DNA from: an uncultured Prevotellaceae bacterium
GTDB lineage: Bacteria > Bacteroidota > Bacteroidia > Bacteroidales > Bacteroidaceae
Reading direction: 5' to 3'
Length of the DNA stretch: 48,861 nt
Assembly: GCA_900317305.1 (NCBI GenBank)
Contig: ONGG01000026.1
Location: 1 to 48,861 of the forward strand
Below the pieces are notes generated by a model. It saw only the letters and a program-made list of their open reading frames with translations. It had not been told where the DNA came from and searched no databases. A program made the position numbers and the translations under genes. Of this stretch, positions 35,396 through 44,435 are shown in pieces. Numbering within the stretch: position 1 is the first letter of the stretch; the number at the start of each line of letters is the position of its first letter.

Positions 35396-35419
35396 AGTTT
35401 GTGGGTTTTATTTCGTTTC

Positions 35420-36364
35420 TTAGATGTTGAATGCGGCATTCACCAGAATCGATGACGACGATACATGGTATTTGCCGTAGGATAGGTTGAGTTTGAAGCG
35501 GTCGAGCATCACACCGGCGCCAAGCGTCAGGCCGGCTCCATGGCTGCTCTTGTTCTCACCGTCGCTCACCTTCATCTCGTTGGCACGGCGGAAGTTCATA
35601 CCACCGCCAACCCAAATCTGGCTCGACAGTATCAGTTCGGCGCCCACACACAAGTGCTCTATCAGCTTGTAGTCCCAATGGTTGAGGTCTTGCAGCGTGG
35701 CCGACAGGCGCAGGGGTGCTCCTTTCAACTTTTTCGTCACTCCGGCCTGCAACTCGAAGGGCAACCGCTCATATTCCTCGTCAAAGGCTTTCAACTGGCC
35801 TCCAAGGTTTCTCGCCACTGCCGATACCGACAGGTCTTGCTCAGGCGAATAATAGTTCAGACCCAAGTCCACGCACATCGCTATCGAATTGTAGTCGGCT
35901 ATATACGACGACACCCATTTGGCGCTGATGCCGCCCACCAGATGGTCGGTGAGGTTGTAGCTCAGATAGGCGCCCAGCGCAATCTCCTTCGCCGAGAACT
36001 CTCCGCTCTGCACATTGTTGGCGTCTACCTCCTTCATCTTGCCATAGTCCATATACTGGCCACTGGCCCCCATCATCAAGCGGTCTTTCATCTCCCAGCA
36101 GTAGCTTGCGCTGGCCGTGTTGGCACCTACCATGTAGTTCATGAAGTTCAGGCCCACGGTGCGGTCGCTCACCGAGGAGAGCAGGGCCGGATTGGAGAAA
36201 ATCAGCGAGGGGTCGTCTTCGATGATGCTGATGTTCTGGCCACCCAATGCCGCTCCATGCGCACTCACCGGGAGACGCAGGAAATTGTAGGCCGTCTGGC
36301 TCTCCTGACCTTGCAGGGCCAGGCAAACAAGCGACAACAGCAGCGCGAAAACACCTTTTTTCAT
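35420..36364 (-). CDS. porQ: Type IX secretion system protein PorQ
   Basis: The product of about 314 residues has a signal peptide (MKKGVFALLLSLVCLALQGQ) and a PorQ-type beta-barrel pattern: YNFLRLPVSAHGAALGG, an EDDPSLIFSNPALLS segment, then alternating strands to the terminal ILVNAAFNI. The start at 36364 is decided by the promoter: an in-frame ATG at 36406 would lie upstream of the -7 box at 36393-36386. PorQ belongs to the outer-membrane attachment complex of type IX secretion, which fits a sorting-domain protease nearby. cmk follows after 24 bp. Confidence 0.9.
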   Translation of the reverse strand: MKKGVFALLLSLVCLALQGQESQTAYNFLRLPVSAHGAALGGQNISIIEDDPSLIFSNPALLSSVSDRTVGLNFMNYMVGANTASASYCWEMKDRLMMGASGQYMDYGKMKEVDANNVQSGEFSAKEIALGAYLSYNLTDHLVGGISAKWVSSYIADYNSIAMCVDLGLNYYSPEQDLSVSAVARNLGGQLKAFDEEYERLPFELQAGVTKKLKGAPLRLSATLQDLNHWDYKLIEHLCVGAELILSSQIWVGGGMNFRRANEMKVSDGENKSSHGAGLTLGAGVMLDRFKLNLSYGKYHVSSSSILVNAAFNI

Positions 36365-36385
36365 CCTTTTTAGTCTTTTTGGCAG

Positions 36386-36393
36386 CAAAGATA
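36386..36393 (-). promoter_or_regulatory. porQ-cmk promoter -7 box
   Basis: Reads TATCTTTG on the minus strand, with a start near 36379, giving a leader of about 15 nt before ATG 36364. This rules out the upstream ATG. Confidence 0.65.
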
Positions 36394-36416
36394 CACCATT
36401 TTTCAAATATCTGAGT

Positions 36417-36424
36417 TATTTTTG
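36417..36424 (+). promoter_or_regulatory. -7 box upstream of tonB
   Basis: TATTTTTG fits TAnnTTTG and is divergent from the porQ box 24 bp away. It implies a leader of about 150 nt to the tonB ATG at 36582. A promoter nearer the gene is possible, since no ORF in that leader is convincing. Confidence 0.4.
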
Positions 36425-36581
36425 CATAGTGAAATCATCCCGAGGGGTGTCTTTTGTGCTCACTACACAACAAGCCTCTTCATTCATAACGCATTTTCTG
36501 ACGGAATATTGGGTGATTGCCGCTATTTAATTGATTTGGGACGACTGCCACGACGTGGCCCAATCCTGCATAATACCAGAA

Positions 36582-37292
36582 ATGGAACAAAAGAAAACGC
36601 TTGCTGCCGACCTCGAGAGGCGACGACCGGCCATGTGGCTCCTCGGCGCAGCCGTGGCGCTCGCCCTTGTGCTGGCTGCCCTCGAGTATAACAGCAGCGG
36701 GACGGCCGAAGACTACGACTCCGATCTCCTCGACGAAATTGCCGAGGAGATGGAGTTTATGCCTCCTTTCGAGGACAATGACCCATTGCCGCTGCCCGAG
36801 GAGAAGATCTCGCTCAGCGACCAAATCGTTGTCGAGGACCAACAAGCGGCTCAGCAGGAGGAAAAAGCCGACGATATGCCGGCACCACCGCCTCTGCTTG
36901 TCACCGAGACCGAGGAGACGCCTGAGAGCCTCGACCAACTGGTCGAGGAGGAGCAGAAAAAGGAGGAGCAGAACGCCGACAAACCATTGCGGCTGGCCGA
37001 GCAGGCTCCCATCTTCCCCGGAGGGATGATGCAGCTCATGAAGTGGCTCACCAAAAATCTCAAATACCCTGAAGTGGCCAGGAAAGCGAAAATCAGCGGA
37101 AAGGTTGTGGTAGCGTTCATGGTCAATACCGACGGGTCGGTTTCCGACGTGCGACTCATCAAGTCGGTAGACCCCAACCTCGACCGTGAGGCACTGCGTG
37201 TGGTGAGGATGATGCCCAAGTGGGAACCGGGCATGAGCGACGGGAAACCAAGCCGCACGCTCGTGCATCTGCCTATTGTATTCAAGTTCTAA
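36582..37292 (+). CDS. TonB family energy transducer
   Basis: I start at ATG 36582 (MEQKKTLAADLERRRPAMWL); an upstream in-frame ATG at 36531 has no family support. The 236-residue protein has a short cytoplasmic segment, a membrane helix (about 19-38), an acidic, Pro/Glu-rich periplasmic linker (about 40-145) and a TonB C-terminal domain (about 150-236) with KYPEVARKAKISGKVVVAF and MPKWEPG. TonB proteins pass proton-motive energy to outer-membrane SusC- or siderophore-type receptors. No receptor or ExbB/D gene is in the window. A polyprenyl synthase gene follows 13 bp later. Confidence 0.9.
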   Translation: MEQKKTLAADLERRRPAMWLLGAAVALALVLAALEYNSSGTAEDYDSDLLDEIAEEMEFMPPFEDNDPLPLPEEKISLSDQIVVEDQQAAQQEEKADDMPAPPPLLVTETEETPESLDQLVEEEQKKEEQNADKPLRLAEQAPIFPGGMMQLMKWLTKNLKYPEVARKAKISGKVVVAFMVNTDGSVSDVRLIKSVDPNLDREALRVVRMMPKWEPGMSDGKPSRTLVHLPIVFKF

Positions 37293-37305
37293 AAACATAA
37301 CTGCC

Positions 37306-38280
37306 ATGCTCAATTCAAATGATGTACTGACACTCGTCAACGATTATCTTGCACATATCGCTTACGAACGGAAACCTGAGAGCCTCTACGAGCCCATCAA
37401 GTATGTGCTCTCGCTCGGAGGGAAGCGGATACGGCCATCGCTCCTGCTGCTCGCCTACAATCTCTACAAAGACGATCCCAAGACGGTGCTGCCTGTGGCT
37501 TGCGCACTGGAAACTTATCACAACTATACGCTGCTTCACGACGACCTCATGGACAATGCCGACCTGCGCCGCGGACACATGACCGTTCATAAGCGCTGGA
37601 ATGCCAACACCGCCATCTTGTCGGGCGACTCTATGCTCGTGCTGGCTTTCAACCAGATGCTGCAGTGCGAGAAGAGCAAACTCAGCGATATCCTCTCGCT
37701 CTTCACCGTCACCGCTCTTGAGATTGGCGAGGGACAGCAATACGACATGGATTTCGAGAACCGCAACGATGTCACCGAGAGCGAGTATATCGAGATGATC
37801 CGCCTCAAGACCAGCGTGCTCCTGGCCTGCGCCACCAAGATGGGGGCCATATTGGCGGGGGCAAGCGAGAGCGACACCGAACGGCTGTATGCCTTCGGCG
37901 AGAAACTCGGACTCGCCTTCCAGCTCCAAGACGATTTCCTCGATGTCTATGGCGACACCAAGGTCTTCGGAAAGGCCATCGGCGGCGATATCCTCTCCAA
38001 CAAGAAGACCTATATGCTCATCAATGCATTGGCCCTGGCCGATGAGCGGCAGCGGAATATCCTGCAAAACTGGCTGCTCATGCCCAATCCCGACCCGCAG
38101 GAGAAAATTGCCGCCGTCACCGAGATCTACAACGAGATAGGCATCAACGACCTTGCCACCGAGAAAATCAGGTTCTATTTCAACGAGTCGCTCAAGGAAC
38201 TTGATGCAGTCGCTATCCCCGACGAGAGAAAGGTGGAACTGCTTGCCTATACCAAGGAACTGATGAAACGGGAATACTAA
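37306..38280 (+). CDS. Polyprenyl (isoprenyl) diphosphate synthase
   Basis: The 324-residue trans-isoprenyl synthase starts at ATG 37306 (MLNSNDVLTL); an in-frame ATG at 37276 would overlap tonB. Motifs are GGKRIRPSLLL, first aspartate-rich motif DDLMD (79-83), KTSVLLACA and second DDFLD (209-213). The first motif has no two-residue insertion, and Y74 stands five residues before it, a position that shortens the product in known enzymes. A C15 or C20 product is therefore plausible, though length also fits longer-chain enzymes. The IPP and DMAPP it uses come from the pathway ending in IspH, encoded nearby. Confidence 0.9.
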   Translation: MLNSNDVLTLVNDYLAHIAYERKPESLYEPIKYVLSLGGKRIRPSLLLLAYNLYKDDPKTVLPVACALETYHNYTLLHDDLMDNADLRRGHMTVHKRWNANTAILSGDSMLVLAFNQMLQCEKSKLSDILSLFTVTALEIGEGQQYDMDFENRNDVTESEYIEMIRLKTSVLLACATKMGAILAGASESDTERLYAFGEKLGLAFQLQDDFLDVYGDTKVFGKAIGGDILSNKKTYMLINALALADERQRNILQNWLLMPNPDPQEKIAAVTEIYNEIGINDLATEKIRFYFNESLKELDAVAIPDERKVELLAYTKELMKREY

Positions 38281-38301
38281 TTCTTCTCCTGACACCCGCC
38301 T

Positions 38302-39000
38302 ATGCCATACCGTAGACTGCCAAAGACTGATGCCGCCAGGCTGAAGGCGCTCGAGGCCATCGCCGACAATAATGTTGTCTACACCGTGGAGGGGAGATTC
38401 ATCGACAAAGAGTCTCTCGCTGGCATCCAGCGACTGTATGCCACGCTCAGCGATGCCATATCGCAGTACAAGCTGTGCATGCGCACACAGGTAAGATATG
38501 CCAAGCGCATCGCACCGCTGCAGCACAATGCCATGACCTATTTGAGCCATTTCCTACAGGTGCTCTTCCTCGCAGTGGAGAGAGGTGAGGTCGAACGCCC
38601 TCTGATGGCGCTCTATGGCATCGATGCTGATTCGTTGGTGGTGCCGTATCTCAAGACTTCCGAGGCTGTGATGGAATGGGCTCCAAAGGTGATACAGGGC
38701 GAGAAGAAAAGGGTGAAAGAGGGTGGAAAACCCATCTTGTCGCCTCCCATTGGGGCGGTAGTCACCCATTTCGATGTGTTCAAGGCTTTGTTCGACGCAC
38801 AACGGCAATACCAGACGCGCACCTCGAAGGCCTTGGCTGATATCACCGCCCTGCGGCCAGAGGTCGATGAGGCCATACTGAAGGTGTGGAACATGGTGGA
38901 GAAACATTTCGAGAACGAACCGCCCGAGACGCGTTTCAATCTGTGCCGGCAGTTTGGGGTGGTCTATTATTACCGTAGGCACGAGAAAAGGGTTTACTGA
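38302..39000 (+). CDS. Conserved hypothetical protein, mostly helical
   Basis: The 232-residue protein has no signal peptide or membrane helix. It is rich in predicted helices, with a basic stretch (VIQGEKKRVKEGGKP, about 131-145) and a C-terminal RFNLCRQFGVVYYYRRHEKR. I do not recognise a domain. Its stop overlaps the tatD start (TGATG), and it follows the prenyl synthase by 21 bp, so it is probably co-expressed with both. It may be a cytosolic or nucleic-acid-associated protein, but nothing in the sequence proves this. Confidence 0.75.
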   Translation: MPYRRLPKTDAARLKALEAIADNNVVYTVEGRFIDKESLAGIQRLYATLSDAISQYKLCMRTQVRYAKRIAPLQHNAMTYLSHFLQVLFLAVERGEVERPLMALYGIDADSLVVPYLKTSEAVMEWAPKVIQGEKKRVKEGGKPILSPPIGAVVTHFDVFKALFDAQRQYQTRTSKALADITALRPEVDEAILKVWNMVEKHFENEPPETRFNLCRQFGVVYYYRRHEKRVY

Positions 39001-39773
39001 TGAGATTCATCGACACACATATCCACCTCGACGGCGAGGAGTTCGACAACGACAGAAACGAGGTCGTCGAGAGGGCGCGGGAGGCCGGGGCACAGTATGT
39101 CTTCGTGCCGGCCATCGACTTGCCATCTGTCAAACGGGTGCTCGACGTCTGCCTGCAACATCCCGGATTCGCTTTCCCCATGATCGGACTCCATCCTGAA
39201 GAGGTGAGAGACGATTTCGAGGAGGTGCTTGATTCGATGGAGAGCATGCCCCTCGACGGGATGATCGCCATCGGCGAGATAGGACTCGATTTCTATTGGA
39301 GCCGCGAGTTCGAACAGCAACAACTGGTGGCCTTCGAAAGGCAGGTGAGATGGGCCTGCCGCACACGGCTCCCGCTGATGATTCATTGCAGGAAGGCACA
39401 GAACGAGATGGTGGCCATCCTCCGCAAATACAAGGACGAACTGCCTGGAGGGGTGTTCCACTGCTTCACGGGAAACCTGCAGGAGGCACGGCAACTCCTC
39501 GATTTCTCCAATTTCGTGCTGGGTATCGGAGGGGTGCTTACGTTCAAGAAAAGCCATCTGTCCGAGGTGTTGGCACAACTCCCCACCGACCGGATCGTTC
39601 TCGAGACCGATGCTCCCTATATGGCTCCCGTACCGATGAGAGGAAAGCGTAATGAGAGTGCGCTCCTCGTTCACGTCATACAGAAAATGGCTGAGTGCTG
39701 GGGCATCTCTGCCGAGCAGGTGGCCGACATCACCACGCACAATGCTCTGCGCGTATTCCATATACAAGATTGA
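39000..39773 (+). CDS. TatD family metal-dependent hydrolase
   Basis: The 257-residue TIM-barrel hydrolase has the TatD metal site: DTHIHLD (H7, H9), GEIGLDFYW, MIHCRKA, FHCFTGN and ETDAPYMAP. Family members are 3'-5' DNases or related phosphoesterases, and some act in D-Tyr-tRNA or DNA repair contexts. It is translationally coupled to the preceding gene through a TGATG overlap. Length is normal. Confidence 0.92.
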   Translation: MRFIDTHIHLDGEEFDNDRNEVVERAREAGAQYVFVPAIDLPSVKRVLDVCLQHPGFAFPMIGLHPEEVRDDFEEVLDSMESMPLDGMIAIGEIGLDFYWSREFEQQQLVAFERQVRWACRTRLPLMIHCRKAQNEMVAILRKYKDELPGGVFHCFTGNLQEARQLLDFSNFVLGIGGVLTFKKSHLSEVLAQLPTDRIVLETDAPYMAPVPMRGKRNESALLVHVIQKMAECWGISAEQVADITTHNALRVFHIQD

Positions 39774-39804
39774 GGCCATTTCTTCCACCTTATCTAAAAA
39801 GCCT

Positions 39805-41040
39805 ATGAAAGTCAAATTGTTTTTATTCATCGCATTCCTTTCTGGCCTTGGGGCTTGTTGCATGGCACAAGACCTGCGCCCCAAGGGCAAACTGGTGTAT
39901 TTCGAATATACCGACTCGCTCAAGTCGGGATTACTCTTTGATAATTACAAGGCACGACAGCTCAGCGACGAGCGGGTCGAGGTATTTGTCTACGATTACT
40001 ACGACAAGTTCGACAGCATCACGGTATATGGCGACCGCCAGCCGCTCGATTCCATTCAGCGCGTGATCAATAATTGGATAGAATGGTTCCATCCTGACGG
40101 GAGACGTGCTCACGACCGCGAGACCAAGGGCCGGTTCCTGGCCATCTTCGACAGTGGAGACACGCTGCTCATTCCCCAACTCGTTTGGACCTATGGCATG
40201 AAGGATATACAGCAGTATATGAAAGACTATTGCGCCTTCCAGTCCACCCAGATGCCGCTCGAAGAGCTTCGGGGCGCTATCCCGCCGGATGCGATATGGC
40301 ACGATGGCTCCAAATTTTGGCGTTACTTCCCCCGTAAGGGCACTCAGGCTCGCAGATATAAGAATGCTTCCCACGAGTTTCTTGTCTTCAAGAAGGTGAA
40401 GACGGGAAAGGTGGAGGATATCTGGGTGAGGACCACGCCCAGCAAAAAACACGACGATATCGTGAAGGCAAGGCTCGATATGCTGAGCGGTATCTACCAG
40501 AACGAGACGGGAAAGGTGGTCTTCGGGCAATTCAACTCGCATGAAGTGAGTAATTCAGACCCTGGTTCCGACCTCCGTATCAGATGCAAGTATTCTTATG
40601 ATGGGGTGCTTTTCACCGATACCATCGATTGGGGATTCAAACGTATACAAAAGGTCAACCCACCCAAGGACGCACCTCCGGGATGGGGTGGGGCAGGGGC
40701 TTTCTCCGGACCCACCACATGGACAGTGCGGTTCACTAAAGACGGACTGCATGTCGAGGAGGTGGAAACGGGAATCAATTGTCCGACAGAACCTGCTTTT
40801 GGAAAAGTATTCAATCTCAAGAAGATACGTGGCCCTTATTGGTACTCCTCCGACCCATGGGCCATCACTCTTGCCCAACCCATCACGAAGGGACAACTAT
40901 CCATACTCTCCACTGTCCAACTGCGGGAGATGCTAGAAGAGTTCGACCGGCGTCATGCCGATGGCTCGAAACCTACTGAATTGGAGCAACTCAACAAGTC
41001 GTTCATCCAAACCTATCTCAGTAGGCAAAAAGCAAAATAA
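39805..41040 (+). CDS. Secreted protein of unknown function
   Basis: I start at ATG 39805 (MKVKLFLFIAFLSGLGACCMAQ), a clear signal peptide. The frame is open further upstream to 39652, but that part overlaps tatD. The mature protein of about 390 residues is globular, rich in Asp and aromatic residues, with phrases such as GKLVYFEYTDSLKSG, NNWIEWFHPDGRR and LPQLVWTYG-like strands. I recognise no domain; it resembles Bacteroidales periplasmic DUF proteins only in general style. The gap to tatD is 31 bp, so it may be last in that operon. Confidence 0.7.
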   Translation: MKVKLFLFIAFLSGLGACCMAQDLRPKGKLVYFEYTDSLKSGLLFDNYKARQLSDERVEVFVYDYYDKFDSITVYGDRQPLDSIQRVINNWIEWFHPDGRRAHDRETKGRFLAIFDSGDTLLIPQLVWTYGMKDIQQYMKDYCAFQSTQMPLEELRGAIPPDAIWHDGSKFWRYFPRKGTQARRYKNASHEFLVFKKVKTGKVEDIWVRTTPSKKHDDIVKARLDMLSGIYQNETGKVVFGQFNSHEVSNSDPGSDLRIRCKYSYDGVLFTDTIDWGFKRIQKVNPPKDAPPGWGGAGAFSGPTTWTVRFTKDGLHVEEVETGINCPTEPAFGKVFNLKKIRGPYWYSSDPWAITLAQPITKGQLSILSTVQLREMLEEFDRRHADGSKPTELEQLNKSFIQTYLSRQKAK

Positions 41041-41074
41041 ACGGTTCTTTCTTCCTTATTCAAAAAAAATGACT

Positions 41075-41082
41075 TACCTTTG
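41075..41082 (+). promoter_or_regulatory. -7 box upstream of the 41177 lipoprotein gene
   Basis: TACCTTTG matches TAnnTTTG and implies a leader of about 88 nt. No TTG is found at -33. Confidence 0.5.
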
Positions 41083-41176
41083 CATTCGGAATGAAAGAGG
41101 ATACTCTCCTGCTTGTCGCCCTGCGATGCGGGATTTCAACCGATTTTTTCTAACTGAATCGAATAAATAATTCAAA

Positions 41177-41812
41177 ATGCTGAAGATAAGACAAATCATA
41201 TTGCTTTGCACCTTGGTCGCCCTCTGTGCCTGCAACTCCGACAAGAAACGTATACAGACCTATATCGATAATTTCCATCCCGACTCAGAAATAGAGTTGG
41301 ATGGCGACGTCGTTGTCGATTCTACATTCTGTCCGCTCGCCGCACTCGATTCCGCCTCGCTTGTGCTGTTGTCGCATCGCATGAATCTTCTCAGCCTGCT
41401 CGACGTCAATCCCGATTCGGCTTTTGCCCTGGCACGCCAACTCAACCAGAAATATAACGACAGCTCGTTTGCCAATATCGCCTATCCCAAAGGCCCCAAC
41501 AACTGCCTTTCTTATCAGGTGAAATGTGTGGTCGACGGACGAGAGCGCTATGTGGTCTTCTTCAAAAATGCCAAGGAAGATGTTATCGAGAGCAGTTCAA
41601 TCGAAGTGGATGAGGCCGTCGACAGTCTGATGTCGAGTTTCACCATGCTGAGAAACGGACTCCAGATTATCCTAAAAGATAGCAAGGCACCAGCCGAAAC
41701 CAAAAAGAAAGCCGACAGCGAAAAACGTGAGAAGGCTTCCAACGAGGAACCTCAGGCCGAAAACGCCTCCTCCGACAACGGAGCCCAGGAAGACGAACGC
41801 CCCGCTGAATAA
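41177..41812 (+). CDS. Lipoprotein of unknown function
   Basis: The 211-residue protein has a type II signal peptide with lipobox LCAC (Cys at residue 19), so it is probably anchored in the outer membrane. The middle part has acidic helices and a YQVKCVVDGRERYVVFFK strand pair. The last 45 residues are Lys/Glu/Ala-rich and disordered, ending EDERPAE. I recognise no domain. It has its own promoter and terminator, so it is a single-gene unit. Confidence 0.8.
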   Translation: MLKIRQIILLCTLVALCACNSDKKRIQTYIDNFHPDSEIELDGDVVVDSTFCPLAALDSASLVLLSHRMNLLSLLDVNPDSAFALARQLNQKYNDSSFANIAYPKGPNNCLSYQVKCVVDGRERYVVFFKNAKEDVIESSSIEVDEAVDSLMSSFTMLRNGLQIILKDSKAPAETKKKADSEKREKASNEEPQAENASSDNGAQEDERPAE

Positions 41813-41865
41813 GTCTGCCTCCCGAATGGGTTATAGACATTTTTTATAAAATTGTGGCCAAAAAT

Positions 41866-41904
41866 GAGCCCCAGAAGTATTATTCCAACTTCTGGGGCTC
41901 TTTT
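41866..41904. terminator. Intrinsic terminator after the 41177 lipoprotein gene
   Basis: GAGCCCCAGAAGT (41866-41878) pairs perfectly with ACTTCTGGGGCTC (41888-41900) over 13 bp with a 9-nt loop, followed by TTTT. Confidence 0.85.
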
Positions 41905-41955
41905 AGTATAAATCTTGAAGAAAAAGTTGATGTTCGCTGTAGATTGCACCGCCAA

Positions 41956-41993
41956 ACCTCAAATCTCAAACCTCAAACCTCAAACCTCAAACC
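41956..41993. repeat. 7-bp tandem repeat (ACCTCAA) between convergent genes
   Basis: Five units occupy 41956-41990 (four ACCTCAA, one ATCTCAA), followed by ACC. It lies just past the stop of the minus-strand lipoprotein gene, where copy changes should be harmless. Confidence 0.85.
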
Positions 41994-41997
41994 AATC

Positions 41998-42369
41998 TCA
42001 TTGTATATCCAATTCGGATATCATCTTGCGGTATTTCTTTCCAAACTCACTCTGTGAGATTTCCTTGCCATTCTCATCGTAGAAATGCGATTGCTCGGTC
42101 TTCTCCGTGGCGTCAAACTTGTAGATGGCGGCTGTCTGGCCATTGGCATGGGTGATTCGCATCGCGGTCTTCTTGCCGTCTTTCAGTTCGATGCACATTC
42201 GGTGAGCCTCGTCCCACACCTCACCCGAGAACTTCGCGTCGTCGTTCACAACGAGGTGGTTGGCGTCGGTCATCTTGATATCGTCGGTCTCAAAACTGGC
42301 TTGCTTTTTCTGGCACGATGCTGCAAGCAGCAGGGCACCGCAAAAAACAAAAATCGTTAGTTTTCTCAT
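41998..42369 (-). CDS. Small lipoprotein of unknown function
   Basis: The 123-residue product starts at ATG 42369 (MRKLTIFVFCGALLLAASCQ) with lipobox AASC (Cys19); longer readings extend into xth and lack sense. The mature part contains short strands such as MCIELKDGKKTAMRITH, then IYKFDATEKTEQSHFYDENGK, reminiscent of small repeat beta proteins, but I recognise no family. It is the last gene of the minus-strand run, 53 bp after xth. Confidence 0.75.
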   Translation of the reverse strand: MRKLTIFVFCGALLLAASCQKKQASFETDDIKMTDANHLVVNDDAKFSGEVWDEAHRMCIELKDGKKTAMRITHANGQTAAIYKFDATEKTEQSHFYDENGKEISQSEFGKKYRKMISELDIQ

Positions 42370-42422
42370 CGCAGTAAAGGATATTTGATGGATAATCGGT
42401 TCTGTTGTTCTCTTACACGGCA

Positions 42423-43175
42423 TCATAGGTCGAGCACCAACTCCACCGGACAGTGGTCGGAGCCCATCACCTCGGTGTGGATCTTCGAGTCGGCCACCTG
42501 GGCAAACAGACGGTCGGATACCACGAAGTAGTCGATACGCCAGCCTGCGTTCTTCTCGCGGGCACGGAACCGGTACGACCACCACGAATAGGTCACTTGT
42601 TCGGGATATAGACGGCGGAAGGTGTCGGTGAATCCCGAAGAGAGCCATTCCGTGAATTTCCCGCGCTCCTCGTCGGTGAAACCGGCATTGCGGCGGTTGG
42701 TCTTCGGATTCTTCAGGTCGATTTCCTCGTGGGCCACGTTCAGGTCGCCACACACCACGACGGGCTTTCTGGCGTCGAGCGAAAGCAGGTAGGCGCGGAA
42801 GTCATCTTCCCACTTCATGCGGTAGTCGAGGCGGCGTAGACCGTCCTGGGCGTTGGGCACATATACGTTCACCAGAAAGAAATGCTCGGTCTCAAGGGTG
42901 ATGACACGGCCCTCGTGGTCGTGCTCGTCGATACCGATGCCATAGGTCACCGAGAGTGGGGTGTGGCGGGTGAATATGGCAGTACCCGAATATCCTTTCT
43001 TGTCGGCGTAGTTCCAGTATGCCTCATATCCGTCGAACTGTATGTCGAGTTGGCCGGCTTGCATCTTGGTCTCCTGCAGACAGAAAAAGTCGGCGTCGAG
43101 CGCCTTGAACGACGCTTCAAACCCTTTCCCCACGCAGGCGCGCAAGCCGTTCACGTTCCATGATACCAGTCGCAT
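42423..43175 (-). CDS. xth: Exodeoxyribonuclease III / AP endonuclease
   Basis: The 250-residue exonuclease-endonuclease-phosphatase fold enzyme cuts at abasic sites and trims 3' ends in base excision repair. Motifs are SWNVNGLRA, the metal ligand E in [15 protein letters not shown], and the catalytic end SDHCPVEL. Length fits the family. It begins 2 bp after the stop of the upstream lipoprotein gene, so the two are coupled. Confidence 0.95.
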   Translation of the reverse strand: MRLVSWNVNGLRACVGKGFEASFKALDADFFCLQETKMQAGQLDIQFDGYEAYWNYADKKGYSGTAIFTRHTPLSVTYGIGIDEHDHEGRVITLETEHFFLVNVYVPNAQDGLRRLDYRMKWEDDFRAYLLSLDARKPVVVCGDLNVAHEEIDLKNPKTNRRNAGFTDEERGKFTEWLSSGFTDTFRRLYPEQVTYSWWSYRFRAREKNAGWRIDYFVVSDRLFAQVADSKIHTEVMGSDHCPVELVLDL

Positions 43176-43177
43176 GG

Positions 43178-43825
43178 CTATTTGTTTCCGTAAAAGTAAA
43201 TCACTCGGTTCAGGGTTGTCGTAATACCGTCGACCTCTATCTCGCCTAGGAGGATATACACCAGAATCTTGTTGGCACTGTATTCTCCAATGGGATAGTA
43301 GATGGCGGTCATGCCATAGGGGGTGGTGTTGGTCACTTGGTTGCTGAACTTCACCTTGATGGAGTGCTGTTTCTCATCACTGTCGGTGAATGTCTTCTGC
43401 AGTTCGTTTTCTGAATTCGGAATGGCCCAGAACGTATAGTAGTCTTGCAAATCCACGTTGTTGACGTAGAAATGGAGCACATCCCTGAAGATGCCGTCGC
43501 CGGCTATGCTCAATACGTTGCGCACGCTCTCTGTCGACACGCCACACGACAGTATCTCATAAGGGAAGTCGTAAACGGTGAAGACGGAGTCGGGGGCGCT
43601 CACGCTGCAACTCACCTCAACGGAGTCGACGCGGGCGCTGTCGTTCACGAAAAACAGATGACCGTTATAAAGACCTGCCATATTGGCCATCATCGCACTC
43701 TTCTCTGCAGGCGTGAGCGTCTTTATCTTATTCTTGTTGTCGTCATCACTCAGACACGAGGTCATCGATAGGCCCACCACTGTCATACACAGGGTGAGCA
43801 TCAGCAAATTTCTCATTCTTTTCAT
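43178..43825 (-). CDS. Lipoprotein, possibly DUF4840-like
   Basis: The 215-residue protein has a lipobox MTSC (Cys24) and an acidic export-type tail SDDDN, as in surface-exposed Bacteroidetes lipoproteins. [18 protein letters not shown] opening and a C-terminal RVIYFYGNK recall Bacteroidales lipoproteins grouped as DUF4840, but I could not verify this. Start ATG 43825 or ATG 43816 are both possible. It lies between folE (15 bp) and xth (2 bp). Confidence 0.75.
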   Translation of the reverse strand: MKRMRNLLMLTLCMTVVGLSMTSCLSDDDNKNKIKTLTPAEKSAMMANMAGLYNGHLFFVNDSARVDSVEVSCSVSAPDSVFTVYDFPYEILSCGVSTESVRNVLSIAGDGIFRDVLHFYVNNVDLQDYYTFWAIPNSENELQKTFTDSDEKQHSIKVKFSNQVTNTTPYGMTAIYYPIGEYSANKILVYILLGEIEVDGITTTLNRVIYFYGNK

Positions 43826-43840
43826 ATTCTTCTAGTTATC

Positions 43841-44419
43841 TCATTTTCCAATCAGTTTCATAAATTCCTCACGAGTCTTTGCCTGGTTGAAGGCACCGCA
43901 GAAATCACTCGTCGTGGTGACGGCGTTCTGCTTCTCCACGCCGCGCATCTGCATGCACATGTGCTTGGCCTCAACCACTACCATCACGCCAAGCGGATGG
44001 AGGGTCTCTTCGATACATTGCCTGATTTGCTGCGTCATGCGCTCCTGCACCTGCAACCGGTGGCTGAAGATGTCCACCACACGCGCTATCTTGCTCAGGC
44101 CCGTGATGTAGCCCTTAGGGATATAGGCCACGTGCACCTTGCCGTAGAAGGGCAGCATGTGGTGCTCGCACATCGAGAAGAAGTCGATGTCTTTCACAAT
44201 CACCATCTGGTTGTATTCCTCGGCGAAAAGGGCATCGGTGAGCACCTTGTGGGCGTCCTGGCTATAGCCGCGGGTCAGTATCTGCATCGCTTTTGCCACA
44301 CGCATAGGGGTCTTTTGCAGTCCCTCACGGCTGGGGTCCTCGCCCAGGAGGCGGAGTATTTCGCTATAATGGGTGGCGAGGGCTACAAGGCCCTCGCGGA
44401 ATTCTGTCTCAGGATTCAT
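43841..44419 (-). CDS. folE: GTP cyclohydrolase I
   Basis: The 192-residue enzyme converts GTP to dihydroneopterin triphosphate, the first step of folate synthesis. Zinc ligands are C84 and H87 in [10 protein letters not shown] and C155 in [26 protein letters not shown] and RLQVQERMT are family motifs. Length is normal. It follows the SPOR protein gene by 16 bp in the same operon. Confidence 0.95.
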   Translation of the reverse strand: MNPETEFREGLVALATHYSEILRLLGEDPSREGLQKTPMRVAKAMQILTRGYSQDAHKVLTDALFAEEYNQMVIVKDIDFFSMCEHHMLPFYGKVHVAYIPKGYITGLSKIARVVDIFSHRLQVQERMTQQIRQCIEETLHPLGVMVVVEAKHMCMQMRGVEKQNAVTTTSDFCGAFNQAKTREEFMKLIGK

Positions 44420-44435
44420 TTCTTGGTCGTTGACT

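Noticed and set aside
36406-36581. Small ORF or extended porQ/tonB starts in the porQ-tonB gap
   Set aside because: The in-frame porQ ATG at 36406 is upstream of the porQ -7 box, and plus-strand frames here have no family or start support.
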